Of a stretch of DNA of 64,000 nucleotides, positions 11,527-23,524 are shown piece by piece. The notes beneath the pieces are model-generated. The model had not been told where the DNA came from. It did no database searches and saw only the letters and a list, made by a program, of their open reading frames with translations. Both the position numbers and the translations under genes were made by a program. How positions within the stretch are numbered: position 1 is the stretch's first letter; each line of letters starts with the position of its first letter. The DNA is from Begonia masoniana. Lineage: Eukaryota; Streptophyta; Magnoliopsida; Cucurbitales; Begoniaceae. Location of the stretch: NCBI GenBank assembly GCA_022432975.1, contig CM039510.1:15208381-15272380 (forward strand), written 5' to 3'.

Positions 11527-11646
11527 ACACACCTCTCCCATCCTCTCTCAATTCTCTCGAAGCTCTCTCTCTCTCTCAAATCTCTCTCGAAGCTCTCTCT
11601 CTCTCTCAAATCTCTCTCGAAGCTTTCTCTATCAAATCTCTCTCTC
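11527..11646 (+). repeat. CT-rich leader repeat (about 33-bp unit, three copies)
   Basis: The unit TCTCTCGAAGCTCTCTCTCT followed by 'caaat' recurs three times with small length changes. It lies between the TATA-like box and the MULE coding region, so it is probably transcribed leader. CT-rich leaders are common in plants. Confidence 0.7.
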
Positions 11647-13693
11647 GGTTATTTCTTATTTCGACCATGTTCTTCCGTATTCATCTACAAGTATAATATA
11701 TTTTTTTTAATTTGTATTTTTGGTTTATTTTAACCATATTTCTAATACTATTTTCTCGATTACCGACGACTATTTTCCTGCCCCGACGATATTTGTAATT
11801 CTATTTTCTTTGATTTTTATATTATATTGTAAATAATTGAATTGTATCCATTTTTTTTAACGAAGATTTTATTAGCGATGAAAATGGATTCCGACTCAAG
11901 TAGATCGATTGATTTAGATGAGCGATCAACTGGTGATGCCGAAATAGAATGGGATTTGGACAACACACCTGCATATGGTAATGTACGATAATTCGATAAC
12001 CCACTGGCAAATGAAGAAATATATGCCTATTCGACCTCCAAAACACTAGACGATGAGTTTCGGACACTGGTCGGCTCAAATGACATTGAGGTGAAAAGCA
12101 TACCGGTAGGAGAACAAATCTCAATGGGATTTTATAAGGGTAGAGAATATGGTTCTTTGCAGGAACTAAAAAACGAGATAGACAAATATTCCATAGAAAA
12201 TGGTTATGGTATTACATACAAGAAATGTGAAAGAATTCGACTGACGGCTGAATGTGGAGATGGATGTGGGTGGCAATTGCATGTTTCGTTGATGCAAAAT
12301 GAGCGAACATTCACAAATAAAGAGCTTGATCGACTCTCACTGCTGTTCGAGGCAAGTTGAAAATCGACGCGCTCCAGCAAAATGGCTGGCAAACCATTAC
12401 CTGGACAGGTTCAAAAGTCACTCTACCTGGGACATCCCATCTATTATGGAGACAATGAGGAATGACTTCACCGTCGACATTTCACCCAGTCTTGCCACAA
12501 GAGCAAGAAGCATAGCTCGAACCCTTAATGAAGGGAAGTGCGACGAACAGTACGGGCAACTGTGGTCGTACGCAGCCGAAATATTCAGATCAAATCCGGG
12601 TAACACAGTGAAAATTAATGGAAACCCAGTGGGCCGTAATCAATTGGGATTCCAAAGATTCTATATGTGCATGGCTGCTTGCAAGACTAGCTTGATGGAG
12701 TGCGGGAGACCCGTTATCTGCTTAGATGGCTGTCATCTAAAGGGGTCGTGTGCTGGCCAACTACTCACAGCCGTCAGCATCGATGGAAACGATGGAATCT
12801 ACCCTGTTGTTGTTGCCAACATCGAGTCTGAGTGTGCAGACTCATGGACATAGTTTTTGCATATATTAAAGCAAGACCTCAACACTCAGCATGGCCACGG
12901 TTGGACACTTATTTCAGATCGACAAAAGGTATGATGCATTTCTATATGTTATTTCAAAATTTGTGGCTTTGGCGGTTTAATATTGTTTTATTAACATCAT
13001 TGTTTGTGCAAATATCAGGGGTTATAGAGAGCTATTTGAGATCAATTCCCTTATGCTGAACACCGCTTCTACCTCCGGCATATATATGCGAATTTCAAAA
13101 ATCACTTTCATGGCAAAGCATACAGATATGCAATGTGGAATACGGCCAGAGCACCCACTGAGGCCCATTTCGAGCAAGAAATACAGAAAACTACACCGGC
13201 TTATGTCCGGAAGAACACGAATGGCTTAGAGCAGAAGAGCTAAAATTTTGGGCTAGTTATGTCTTTTCTCCGAATCCCAAGTGCGATCTGGGATTGAATA
13301 ACTTGAGTGAGTTATTCAATGCACTTCTTTTGCCAGTCAGGGTCAAACCGATCCTGACCATGTTCGAGATGATCCGAACGAGCTTGATGACTCGCATCAT
13401 AAAGAAATATGAGAAGCTGGTCTATTCAAACGACATCTAGTGTCCCAAGATAAGGACAAAACTTGAGAAGCTAAAGACTGCATCTGGAAATTTGCATGCA
13501 ATGTTTGCGGGAGCTACACAATTTCAAGTCAGAAATGGATACGATCAATTCGATGTGGACATAAATTTGGCTGTGTGCAACTGCACTAGGTGGGAGCGTA
13601 CAAGAATCCCGTGTGTCCATTCCATTCCTTGCATGTACTAGATTAGAGTCGCGCTGGAAAATTACGTGCATGCATGCTATTACACAGGAAGAT

Positions 13694-15805
13694 TGTAACA
13701 CCCGGTTTTATTAGACTAATTCTCTATTCTTTTAAATTAGTGGATGACTAGGCAAGGGCATAAGGGTAATTAGAAATTTTAAGTGGATAACCTATTTAAG
13801 GAAAGAGGGTTGGGTTTAATGCACTGTAGCCGCCACAAATTCATACTTTTCCTCTTCGGGTTTTCAGCTCAAGCAGCAAAGTTCTCTAGGCAATTTTCTT
13901 GCTCAATTCTCTTTCAACTTAGGTACGTTTTTCCTCATTCTCTTGCGTTTTAGCAGTTAGATAAATGAGGGAGTACAATGTGAGGATTTCAAGGATGATG
14001 TAGATGAGAGTAGGTTCGGGTTTTGGGGGATGAATGGGAATGTGCAAGCAGTAGAGTTCCAAACTGGTTTCCTTGTTCTTCTGGTTAATTTTTGGTAAAG
14101 TTTAGTGAAGGTTTGATTGATGTTCTATTATGAGCTTAGGTGAGCGAGCTTCTAAAGTAGCTTACAGCCGAGCGTTTTCCAGGAGAGCCAAGTAAGTGAA
14201 GTATGCATGTGCCTTCGGGCCTACATCACAAAACAGTAGGATTATGTATCGTGTGAATCAGTTTGTATGTCATGCATCATGTTTTTTTTTAAAGATTACG
14301 AAAATGAATTTCCATGTAAGGAATGGTAAGGCATGAGCTAAATGTGACAAACTATTAAGGAAACTAATCCACCCCTTAACTTATAAAGGGATTTATAACA
14401 TTGGGAGGATTGATCCCACTCCCAAGAGAACTGAGGGATCAGATCAGCTATTAAGGGAATTCATCCGCCCCTTAATCGAGTAGAGGATGTATAACATTGG
14501 GAGGATTGATCCCACTCCCAATGGAACCGAGGGAACAGATCAGTTTATGAATGAATGTGAATGCAATTGAGATGAGAAAGTAGAAATTGCATGTTTAGGA
14601 ATTTATGTTTCAGCATTTTATTTCATTACTACTTTACTTACTTAGCATTAGGCTAATAGATGAGTTTTATGATGTAGATGTTGAGGATAATGCAGGTGAT
14701 TTTCCTGATTGCACAGTTGAATAGATGAGGTTGGAGGAGTATATTCATGCTTCGGCCTGGTAAACTGATGAGGCGGATTAACTGGTGTCAGTGGATGGGA
14801 AAGTTTAGTGAACCATGATTCAATTTGAGTATGTCGAGAGTTCTTATGAAAATGGTAGTTTTAATGTTTTGAAATACGTTTTGAGACCTTTCTGATATTA
14901 ATACTCTGTTGGCTTTAAAAGTAGTTTCTACCAAATTCTGGAGTAATATACGGATTTAAGTAGTTTTGAATGTTCTTTTGTAAATGCTCAAGTTCTTTTC
15001 GTAACCTTGTCGTTTTGAAATCGGAAGATGTCTTCAGTAGAAGTCATCAGAAGACGTTTTCAGCAGAAGCCATCGGTAGATGTCTTCAGCAGAAGCCATC
15101 GGTAGATGTCTTCGATATAAGTCTTAGTAGTTTTTGTCCTTTTGTAATCGGATGATGTCGAGTATTTTATCTATCGGAAGATGTAGGAAGTGGTTTTGTC
15201 GTTTTGTGATCGGTAGATGTGAATTAAGGATTTTGTCGTTAGTGATCTGTAGGTATGAGTTGTAAATGTTTGTCGTTTAGTGATCGGTGAATGTCGTGTA
15301 TTAAACCTATCGGATGATGTAGTAGAAGATTTGTCGTCTTGTGATCGGCAGAGGCTGTATGAACGAATCATCCGGCTAACGTCATCGGTAGTTGTGAGTA
15401 GCAAAACCCGTCGTTTTGCAACCGGCAGAAGTTAGATAAAAGATTCCTCCGGCTGACGTTATCGGTGGAAGTCCTCCGTTTTGTTTCTGCCCATTTTTGT
15501 TGACTCTGATCAGCGGATGATGTGTTTGACTTTTATGATCTTCAAGCATTTCATACTTAAGCTTTCATCTCTTCTAGCCGAATTATTTCTCAATATTTTA
15601 ACCGATTCTTTTAAAATTGTTTTACAGTTTGTTTAACTCTATTTTTGTTCAAATAATTTCCGCTGCTAGTTTTAAAATTTTGAGGCTTTAGCGAATGTCA
15701 AAATTTTTGATTTTTGAGCAAAGTTTTTAGAAATTAGTCAAAATTTCTTAGTCCTGTTATGTGTTATGTGTAACGAACCGGGTTTGGAAAACTCGGGGCA
15801 TTACA
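13694..15805 (+). mobile_element. Solo LTR L (gypsy, related to element D LTR)
   Basis: It starts TGTAACACCCGG and ends GGGCATTACA, with a perfect AAGAT duplication (13689-13693 and 15806-15810). It lies within the MULE coding sequence, which resumes in frame after it. Parts match the element D LTR, such as GTGCCTTCGGG followed by CTACATCACAAAACAGTAGG near 14210, so the two belong to related families. No internal sequence remains. Confidence 0.9.
15020..15500 (+). repeat. ATCGG(T/A)NGATG minisatellite in LTR L
   Basis: Degenerate units of about 30-50 bp contain ATCGGTAGATG, ATCGGATGATG or ATCGGAAGATG, often preceded by TTTGTCGTTTTGTG. The same words occur in the D LTRs and, on the opposite strand, in the terminal satellite of this window. 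Confidence 0.7.
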
Positions 15806-16151
15806 AAGATACCTGCAAATGTACTCACACTATATTCGTCCCATCAGTGGCCAAATAATGTGGCCGATCGTACGAGATATGAACGAAATCCTCCCGCCAA
15901 AAAGACAGCGTCAACCTGGTAGGCCGAAGAAGACAAGAGTGCGAGATGCCAAAGAGCCGTCAAGCTTGAGAATCAATAAGAGGAACACAACCATGCGTTG
16001 TGGTATATGTCAGCAGCAGGGGCATAATACTCGCACTTGTCCTAACTGGGGATCAACTCCAGGCGCTGCTTCGCATGACACATTCATGGGCTTTAACACA
16101 TTTGATGGAATGCAGGAATCTTTGACACGCGGCCATGGCATGAATGTGTAA

Positions 16152-17113
16152 ATTTTTGTAAAGTTTTTTGATTTAGTTTAAATTTCTTTGCTTTTTATGT
16201 CATTTTTCTCTTTATTTTCGTACATATTTTTGCCTACAAATATAGAGCTGCAAAATAGACTTGACTGAATAAAAAAAGAAATAGAAAAAAAAAATAGTGG
16301 AGTCACGTGACCAAATAATCTTGGCACATTTGCTCTTCATGAATGTGTGTATTTTTCTGTTCTAACTTCTGAGCCTTCTGCACATTTCTCAGAGTGCTGT
16401 CCCCTCTTCTAGATTTACCACGCCTGCCCAATTACTTGTTTCTCACTCCAAAATCATTTCCTTTTTCTCACTCTTGACTTTGTTTTGGTCGATCAATCTT
16501 CCTCCTCTCATTCTCCAATTTCGCCCCGAGTGAACTTTCTCTCTCTATACAGTAGATTTTCTGTAATTTACGGTATAATTTTATGAGTCCAGACCATGCT
16601 CGACTCGCCATCTCTAAGCCAAACTAACTACCCTCTGTTTCCATTGTCTCATTTCATTTTTCATGTGCCATGAGGTGACTCTTTGTTTCCTTACGTTCGT
16701 CATTCAGTGAACCATATGTGATTCTTCACCTTTTACCAACTTTTTCCGAAAAAATAAAATAGTCTTTCATCGATTTATGTTTTTTTATTATTTATTTCTA
16801 TATCAGGAATAAATATTTCAGTCTGGCATATATTATGATTTCTTTTTCTGCATTCATAGACTGATAATTTCAGAGAGTATTATTGCATCGTCTGTTTCTT
16901 CTTTCTCTTTCTCGATGGTACTCTTAATTTAATGTAAAATCTTGTCTCGACTTCCGTGTCTATTTTTCCTCTTCATTTAATTTAATGTCTCGACTTCCGT
17001 GCCTCTTTTTCCTCTTCCTCATGTCTTAGTCAGAACCTATCTATATCATGTTTGGGAATCTGACATGCTTTGAAAAACACATCTTTATCGTTCTTACTAT
17101 AACAAAAAATTCA
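16152..17113. other. MULE downstream region, no gene recognised
   Basis: About 960 bp of AT-rich sequence follows the transposase stop codon. It includes a short local repeat, TCTCGACTTCCGTG followed by 'ctatttttcctcttc' and a near copy (about 16947-17017). No open frame, splice pattern or terminal inverted repeat could be supported. Confidence 0.5.
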
Positions 17114-17166
17114 GAGGCATAATACTCGACCTTGTCCTAACCGGGGATCAACTTCAGGTGCTGCTT
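17114..17166 (+). repeat. Short duplicate of the MULE zinc-knuckle coding segment
   Basis: About 50 bp closely match 16018-16070, the part of the transposase gene encoding the zinc knuckle and following residues (GGCATAATACTCG, CTTGTCCTAAC, GGGGATCAACT). A few substitutions and a dinucleotide inversion separate the copies. It is isolated, without flanking transposase sequence. Confidence 0.8.
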
Positions 17167-17189
17167 TTAAATAAGGGCTTAAGGGAAGG

Positions 17190-17362
17190 GAGTCTCACAA
17201 ATTGTCGTGATTTTCTAACACTTGCACGATTTGTTGTATTTTGATACTAAAATAATTAACTAAATTTACAATAAACCGTACCAGTATTATTAAATCACAA
17301 AATTTTTACCATATACAGACCAAATTAGAAGAAAAGAATCTAAAAATTTTGATGATTTTATA
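17190..17362. repeat. Left half of an AT-rich inverted-repeat zone split by element A
   Basis: The module AACACTTGCACGATTTGTTG with flanking 'ataattaacta' is followed by its inverted relative. Together with 34742-34935 it forms alternating forward and reverse modules (F-R-F-R-F). Element A inserted inside this zone at TTATA. The zone lies between the plus-strand MULE gene and a minus-strand glutamine-rich ORF, so it could be a convergent termination region or subterminal repeats of a DNA transposon. Confidence 0.7.
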
Positions 17363-19891
17363 TGTAACACCCGGATTTTCGAGATTTTGTAAATAAATAA
17401 TATAATGATATTTTTGTAAATATGTCAAATCAAGTCCATTTTACGAAAAGAAAGCCTTATTACGATCCTAATAATTAATATGGATTTTGAGAAAATTTCA
17501 GGAATTTTAGGAGTTTCACGCTAATTTTACGAGAATTACATTTATTGTAATATAAAGAATATTTTAGTAAAAATAGTAAATGAGGTCCGATTGGCAAACA
17601 AATTAAAAGAACCCTGGTAATGAGTTGGAGTCATTGGTGAATTAAGAAAATTTGGAGATGCCGAATCGTTAGTTAATTAACGAAACGAAGGACGAAACAA
17701 ATAGAAATATGAGCAAAGGGCATTATAGTAATTTACCAAACCAAATTTAATTAAAAACAAATGTTTCTCTTCTTCTCCACACCACTTCTCTCCCCTGCAA
17801 TTCTCCTCCCCTCCCTTCGGTGATTCAATGGCGATCACTCCTCTCCCGACCACCGTTTCTCCTCCGTTCGTCCTCTGTTCTTCACGTTTTCTTCCCCAAA
17901 CTCAATCCTAGGTATGAATCTATAGTTTTAGAGAGTTGTATTTTGGTTTTTGCGAGGTTTGATAGTTAGGGTTTCGTTTAGGTTTTGTTGAAAAACGTAG
18001 TTTAAAGTTTGAAATCGATAGGCTTGTTGTATTTGTGAGTATATTGAACGTAGTTAACGTTATTGGACGAACTCTAGAGCGTATGCGGCGTTTAGGTTGA
18101 AAAATGAATATTTGAGGTTTGGGAAATTTCCGTCAATGGAGTTTAGAAGTTCACGACCATGAATTGCTCGATAAAATGTCTGAAAAAGCTAAGTTAGAAT
18201 TTTAGGAGAATTTCCTTAGTTAAGTTTTCGTTAAATTTGGACGTTTAGCGGTTTAAATCTCGTTTTAACGACAACTGTAGTGTTTTGCCTCAGATGAACA
18301 ACGCTCGTGGACGGATCTCGAAGTTCAGCGTGCACGAGGTAAGTTCTATGAAGAGTTGGCTGAGTGGCCTACACCGTATGTCAATGTCGCGTCGAGGATC
18401 TCTGAAGAGTTGTTTGTTTATATGCTTTGGTTGGGTAGATAGGGTTAGTTCTTTTATATAGGTTATGTTTTTATAGTCTTGATGGTATGTATGATGCTTC
18501 TTTACTTTATGCCTATAATTGTTCATGCATCACGTATTTTAAAATAGCATGAAAACTAATTTCTGCACGTGTTTAAGAAAATGAAATGAACGAATGTAAT
18601 GAATCCATGTAATCTGTTATCTGGTTACGCGAGGTGGGGCTCAGGCACGGCTGTTATGGGTGCGAGCGTGTACCCCCTACTAGGTGAAGAGGGCAGTTCG
18701 ACCGCGGGATGTGTCCTCTCCATCTAATAGGCTGAGAGCTCGGTAACATTCTGTCTGCGACGTAATGAAAAGAAAATGTTGCATGATTTCTGAAACTCAT
18801 ACGAACAGCATGCATTTACAATTACGAAGCTTACTGAGCCTTTAGCTCATAGTGTGTCTGTATGGTGTAGGTGATATAGAAGCAAGTGAGGACGACGTTT
18901 CTCCACCTGATGGACAGGATGGTTGAAGAAGAACGGCTGCGGTGGTGTACATGGGCAGTCGACGCGTATTCTTACCCGTGGGGGAAAATGGTTTGGTATT
19001 TTGAGAGTTTTGGGCAAATTTGGATTGTATAGTGGATTATGGTATAGTTAGAAACATTTTAGGATGTTTGGTTCTGGATATTGGATAGGATGTGTTTTGA
19101 ATTTTTAAACGTTTTGAAAAAAATGTATTTTGTAAATGTTTGGTTTTAGGAAAATGTTCAGTTTTTTAACATATCCACGCGGTTTATTTTTAGGAAACTA
19201 GGCTATGATTTTATACGTGTTTTGAGTCGTTGTTTTTGATGAAAAATTGAGCGAATTTGTGTAGGAATTTATGGTTGAGATGATGGTGTATAATCGAGTT
19301 CAAGGATTGGTTAAGTGGTGTTTTTGTAGGTTTATGCAAGAAGAGAAAGAAGAAAGTAGAAGGAAAGAAGAGAAAAGAAGAGGGAAAGAGGAACGCCTGT
19401 CCTCTGGAAAAAAAAAAAACCAGAGGACATGGCGATCGATCGCTCCTATATGGCGATCGATCGCCCATGGTGTTTAGGCGATCGCCGGTGAGGCGATCAC
19501 TGGCGAATCGGCGCGCGTTCTGGAAATAAATTTCCAAAGCGAGTGGCGATCGATCGCCCCTCGTGGTCCCGCGGCGATCACGATCGCCTGGTGAGGCGAT
19601 CGCTGGCATAAACCAGCGATCGCCCCTTTATTTTAGGGGCGATTGTCCTTTTATGCCCTTGTTTTTGTTGGTTTTCACTGCTTCGATTGTTTTAAATTTT
19701 TATTAAGTTTTCTTTTAATAGTTTTAAATTATTTTATAAATTGTTTTAAGATTTGTTTTAAATAATTTTCTAAACGGCTATAACAATTTCGGTTTCAAAT
19801 TCCGATTTTAAAGTTCAATTTTCCGCTAGTTTAAGTATAAAAACAATATATATAATATGGGAAAATTGGGTACAGTGTTAGGGTTGTCGCA
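17363..19891 (+). repeat. Element A 5' LTR
   Basis: It starts TGTAACACCCGG and ends GTTGTCGCA, where the 3' copy ends GTCGTCACA. It aligns by eye with 32175-34741 over nearly its whole length. Features in order are a pyrimidine-rich segment (17760-17910), a possible donor CTAGGTATGAATC, a GC-rich hairpin region (18625-18740) and the CGATCGATCGCC array (19430-19640). Confidence 0.92.
19425..19645. repeat. GGCGATCGATCGCC palindrome array in the A 5' LTR
   Basis: Several copies of GGCGATCGATCGC and related CGATCGCC words alternate with short AT-rich spacers and a TCTGGAAATAAATTTCC inverted repeat. The homologous array in the 3' LTR is at 34258-34475. The arrays differ by loss of whole words, so this is one of the faster-changing LTR segments. 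Confidence 0.8.
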
Positions 19892-19896
19892 ATTTA

Positions 19897-19908
19897 TGGT
19901 ATCAGAGC
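19897..19908 (+). other. Primer-binding site of element A
   Basis: TGGTATCAGAGC, five bases after the 5' LTR, is complementary to the 3' end of plant initiator tRNA-Met and would prime minus-strand DNA synthesis. Confidence 0.9.
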
Positions 19909-19980
19909 CCCCGGGTTTTAAAAACGGTTTTGTAGACTGCTCGACTGCGCATGCCACTACGCGAACGTCCTTCTTCAACT

Positions 19981-20044
19981 GTAAGTATGTTCTGTTTTAT
20001 TTCATTGTTTTTATTTCTTAGGATTATCTGTTTAATTTTTTTAG
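19981..20044 (+). other. Possible 64-nt intron in the element A leader
   Basis: CAACT is followed by GTAAGTATG and, 64 bases later, by a T-rich tract and TTTAG, 12 bases before the gag ATG. The same layout recurs in elements B, C and D with 60-64 nt spacing. Splicing is inferred from motifs only; 64 nt is near the lower limit for plant introns. Confidence 0.4.
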
Positions 20045-20056
20045 GCTTTATACAAT

Positions 20057-21097
20057 ATGACTCGAGGAAGAGATCCTATAGACGACGCCCTAGATCGACT
20101 TACAGAATTGTTGGACCGTTAGTCTCAACACATGGACCGACAGGCGCAACAAATCGAGAACTTGGTGAATCGAGAAAACAAGAGGGCCCAAGAATTGGTG
20201 GTTCCTAACAACCAGGGCATGCAGAAGTTCCAAAGTCTCTGACCTCCAGTATTCGACGGCCGATCATCTGATCCAACAGTTGCTGAGGAATGGATCAGGG
20301 TGATGGAGGATATGCTGGGTTATGCAGAAGTTGGGAACGGGAGCAAGGTGGCCTATGTCACCTTCCATTTGGTGTTAGATGCCCGTTTCTGGTGGGATTG
20401 GATCAAGGCGACAACAGATGTATCGATTATGACCTGGAAGTGGTTCAAGACTGTATTCTTTGACAAGTATTTCAGCCGCACTGTGAGGGTGGCTAAGAGA
20501 AACGAGTTAACGCAGCTGAAGCAGACAGGTTCAGTTGCTGATTATATTCGGAAGTTCGAGGCTTTATCGCGGTTTGCACCGCGTCTTGTCAGCGACAATG
20601 AAGACAAAGTGCATCAATTTAGGGAAGGACTGAATCCGGAGATCAAGATGAACATCATTGTTTCTGGTATTATAGACGTGCCCTATTCTGACATTGCAGC
20701 CAGAGCTCTGAACTTTGAGGCTGCTAGAGCGACTTGTATTAGGTCGAGGGAGCCAGCTAAGGGTTTCTTCCGTGAGATCCATCCTCAGTCTCAGAACCGA
20801 GGTTGGAAGCCCAGAGCACCACAGCCCCAACAGCAGCAAAGGGGTCTAAAGAAGCCTCTAGAAGGAGGCAACGATCGAGGCAAGGGGAAGCAGGTACATG
20901 GGACTTCCTAGACACCCTGGTGCCCTAAATGTCAGCGAGAGCACAGTGGAGAGTGCCGGGTTGGCACTAAAAAATGCTTTAGATGTGGTGAAGTCGGCCA
21001 TTATGTCAGAGATTGCCCAAAGCTAGGCCGTGATCAGTTGAGTGGAGACCAGATGAGGGTTATGCTGAGGATTTTTTGCATTTATCGAGCCTGGTGA
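20057..21097 (+). pseudogene. Element A gag (capsid and nucleocapsid), with stops
   Basis: Gag forms the cytoplasmic virus-like particle that packages element RNA. The frame starts at ATG 20057 (MTRGRDPIDDALDRL), passes a conserved retrotransposon gag domain (about 20300-20780; DARFWWDWIKATTDVSIM, then TWKWFKTVFFDKYFS) and ends with a zinc knuckle CFRCGEVGHYVRDC encoded at about 20974-21015. Three stops interrupt it: TAG at about 20120, TGA at about 20240, and TAG at about 20909. At least the first two stand where element B has CAG and CGA. A T-run near 21072-21077 marks the shift into the protease frame. Length and order fit a chromovirus gag. The protein closely resembles that of element B. 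Confidence 0.88.
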
Positions 21098-23519
21098 CGT
21101 CAACAACGAGGCTCAGCCCTCGGTGATAGAAGGTACTATATTGATTATGGGCGTAGCTGTATTTTCGTTGATATACACTGGAGCAACGCACTCCTTTTAT
21201 TTCAACTGCTTGCATGGCTAGATTGGGGTTAGCGTCTCAATTAGCAAAGGTCAAATATAGAGTGATGCTGCCTTCGGGAGAGCATATGCAGTCAGATCGT
21301 ATTCTCCAGGGCAATGTCGTCTCAGTGGGGAATGCTACCCTTTATGCTCGTCTGATTGTTATGGGCATAGAGATCTACGATCTTATTCTAGGGATGGACT
21401 GACTTTCACAGCATTTCGCCACCATCGATTGTCGATCCGTGATTGTGACCTTTCGACCCCCAGGTAAAGCAGAGTTTTCTTATCAGGCGATGAACTGATT
21501 GAGTGGATCGCCTATCTCTTATTCCATGAACGTCAACGAGCAGATTAAAGGTGAGTGCTCTATTTATTTGACCACAGTATATGATACTCAGTTGCTCAGT
21601 AAAGTAAAGACGAGTGACATTCCTATAGTCAGAGAATTCTCTGAGATCTTTCTCGATGATCTCCCTGGTTTACCATCAGACAGGGAGATTGAATTTGTCA
21701 TTGATGTTTATCCGAGTTCGGCACTAGTGTCAAAGAATGCATATAGATTGGCGCCTGCTGAGTTGAAAGAGTTGAAATCTCAGTTGGAAGAGTTGCTAGA
21801 CAAGGGGTTTATCCGACCCAGTGTTTCACCATTGGGTGCGCCCGTTCTATTTGTTAAGAAGAAAGACGGGACCCTTAGGATGTGTGTGGATTACAGAGAG
21901 CTGAATAAACTTACAGTGAAGAACAAGTATCCATTGCCTCGGATAGATGATTTATTTGATCAACTACAGGGTGCACGAGTATTTTCCAGGATTGACCTAC
22001 GCTCGGGTTACTATCAGTTAAAGGTCCGGAAGAAAGATGTTTAGAAAACGGCGTTCTGAACGAGGTACGGGCATTATGAGTTCCTTGTTATGTCATTTGG
22101 ACTTACTAATGCCCCTGCAGCGTTTATGGATTTGATGAACCGAGTCTTCAAAGAGTACCTGGAAAAATTTGTTGTAGTCTTCATCGACGATATTCTGATT
22201 TATTCTAAGATGAGGGAAGAGCATGAAGAGCCATTGCGGATTGTTCTTGGAATTTTACAACGACACCAACTTTATCTAAAGTTCTCCAAATGTGAATTTT
22301 GGCTGGATCGGGTCAATTTTCTTGGCCATATTATATCAGAGGAAGGAGTTTCAGTAGATCCGAGCAAAATTCAGGTGGTCAGAGATTGGCCACAGCCTAA
22401 AACCATGCGAGAAGTACGTGGATTTCTCGGGTTGGCTGGTTATTATCGAAAGTTTATAGAGGGATTTCAAAGACTGTTGTTCCTCTTTCGCGCTTGACTC
22501 GGAAGAACGAGAAATTTGTATGGTCGGCTGCCTGTGATAACAGTTTTATGGAGTTGAAGCAGAAGTTGACCACAGCTCCAGTGTTGACGTTGCCTGTTGA
22601 AGGTGACAAATTTAGTATTTATTCTGATGCATCTGGAGTTGGACTCGGTTGCGTATTGATGCAGGAAGGAAAGGTCATCGCGTATGCTTCTCGGCAGTTG
22701 AAGCCGTACGAGCAGAACTATCCTACGCATGATCTTGAGTTAGCAGCCGTGGTCTTCGCACTGAAGATTTGGAGACATTATTTATAGGGGCAGCAGTGCG
22801 AGATATTTTCTGAACACAAGAGCTTGAAGTACTTGTTTACGCAGAAGGAACTGAATATGCGACAGAGAAGGTGGCTCGAGTTCGTCAAAGACTATGACTT
22901 TGAGATAAAGTACCATCCAGGAAAGGCGAATAAAGTTGCAGACGCTTTGAGCAGGATGCCCTCTGCTAGTCAGCCTTCGCTTGCAGCGATGTCAGTTACA
23001 TTACGGTCTGAGATTGAGAGGTTCGATGTGGAGATAGTGGCAGAGTTGTCCAATATGCTCACTAACATTTCTCTCAGGCCGACTATTCTAGATAAGATAC
23101 GTGAAGCTCAACAGAATGATGTGGAGTGTGAAGAGCTTCGATTGAGTATGACATCTAGAGACTTATCTGAGTTTAACCTGTCGGATGACGGTATTTTGAA
23201 GTTCAGGTACAGGTGGTACGTGCCTAATGATGAGGAGGTAAAGAAGGAGATATTGGCTGAGGCGCATTCTTCAGCTTATTTTGTGCACCCGGGAAGTACC
23301 AAGATGTATCGGGACATAAAACAACTCTTCTGGTGGCCAAACATGAAAAGAGAGGTCGCCAAATATGTCGAAACCTGTTTAGTTTGTCAACAGGTGAAAG
23401 CAGAACACCAGAAGCCGGCCGGAACATTACAGCCACTGCCTATTCCAGAGTGGAAATGGGAGCAGATTTCCATGGATTTTATTGTGGGGCTCCCGAGGAC
23501 GACGAAGGGTCATGATGGC
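21075..23519 (+). pseudogene. Element A pol, part 1: protease, reverse transcriptase, RNase H, integrase N-half
   Basis: Protease follows gag, but its active-site triplet reads LIYTGATHS, with Tyr in place of the catalytic Asp. Reverse transcriptase covers about 21640-22480 and keeps the FIDDILIYS catalytic motif near 22185. RNase H follows ([11 protein letters not shown] near 22620; ends KVADALSR near 22950). Integrase begins with its HHCC zinc domain ([24 protein letters not shown]) and the first catalytic Asp in [10 protein letters not shown] near 23475. Breaks include an extra T near 21190, TAG at about 22042, a frameshift near 22490 and TAG at about 22785. Element B cuts the gene at 23525, after which it resumes at 31538. 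Confidence 0.9.
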
Positions 23520-23524
23520 ATCTG

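Larger units (their letters stand above)
11878..16151 (+). pseudogene. Mutator-like (MULE/MURA) transposase, decayed and split by solo LTR L
   Basis: Product class: nuclear DDE transposase of the Mutator superfamily. The N-terminal part runs from ATG 11878 to 12360 with one in-frame stop (TAA at 11989). A frameshift near 12340 moves to the frame covering 12341-12853 (QVENRRAPAKWLANHYLD, then the transposase core with CRPVICLDGCHLKG, the first catalytic Asp). A further shift gives HGHGWTLISDRQK with the second Asp. A 90-bp GT-AG intron fits at 12929-13018. The rest reads YAEHRFYLRHIYANFKNHF with stops, then a SWIM zinc finger (CNCTRWERTRIPCVHS) near 13575-13625. LTR L interrupts at 13694. The frame resumes at 15811 and ends with a zinc knuckle (CGICQQQGHNTRTC, about 15999-16040) and a stop at 16151. 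Several frame breaks make it non-functional. Confidence 0.85.
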
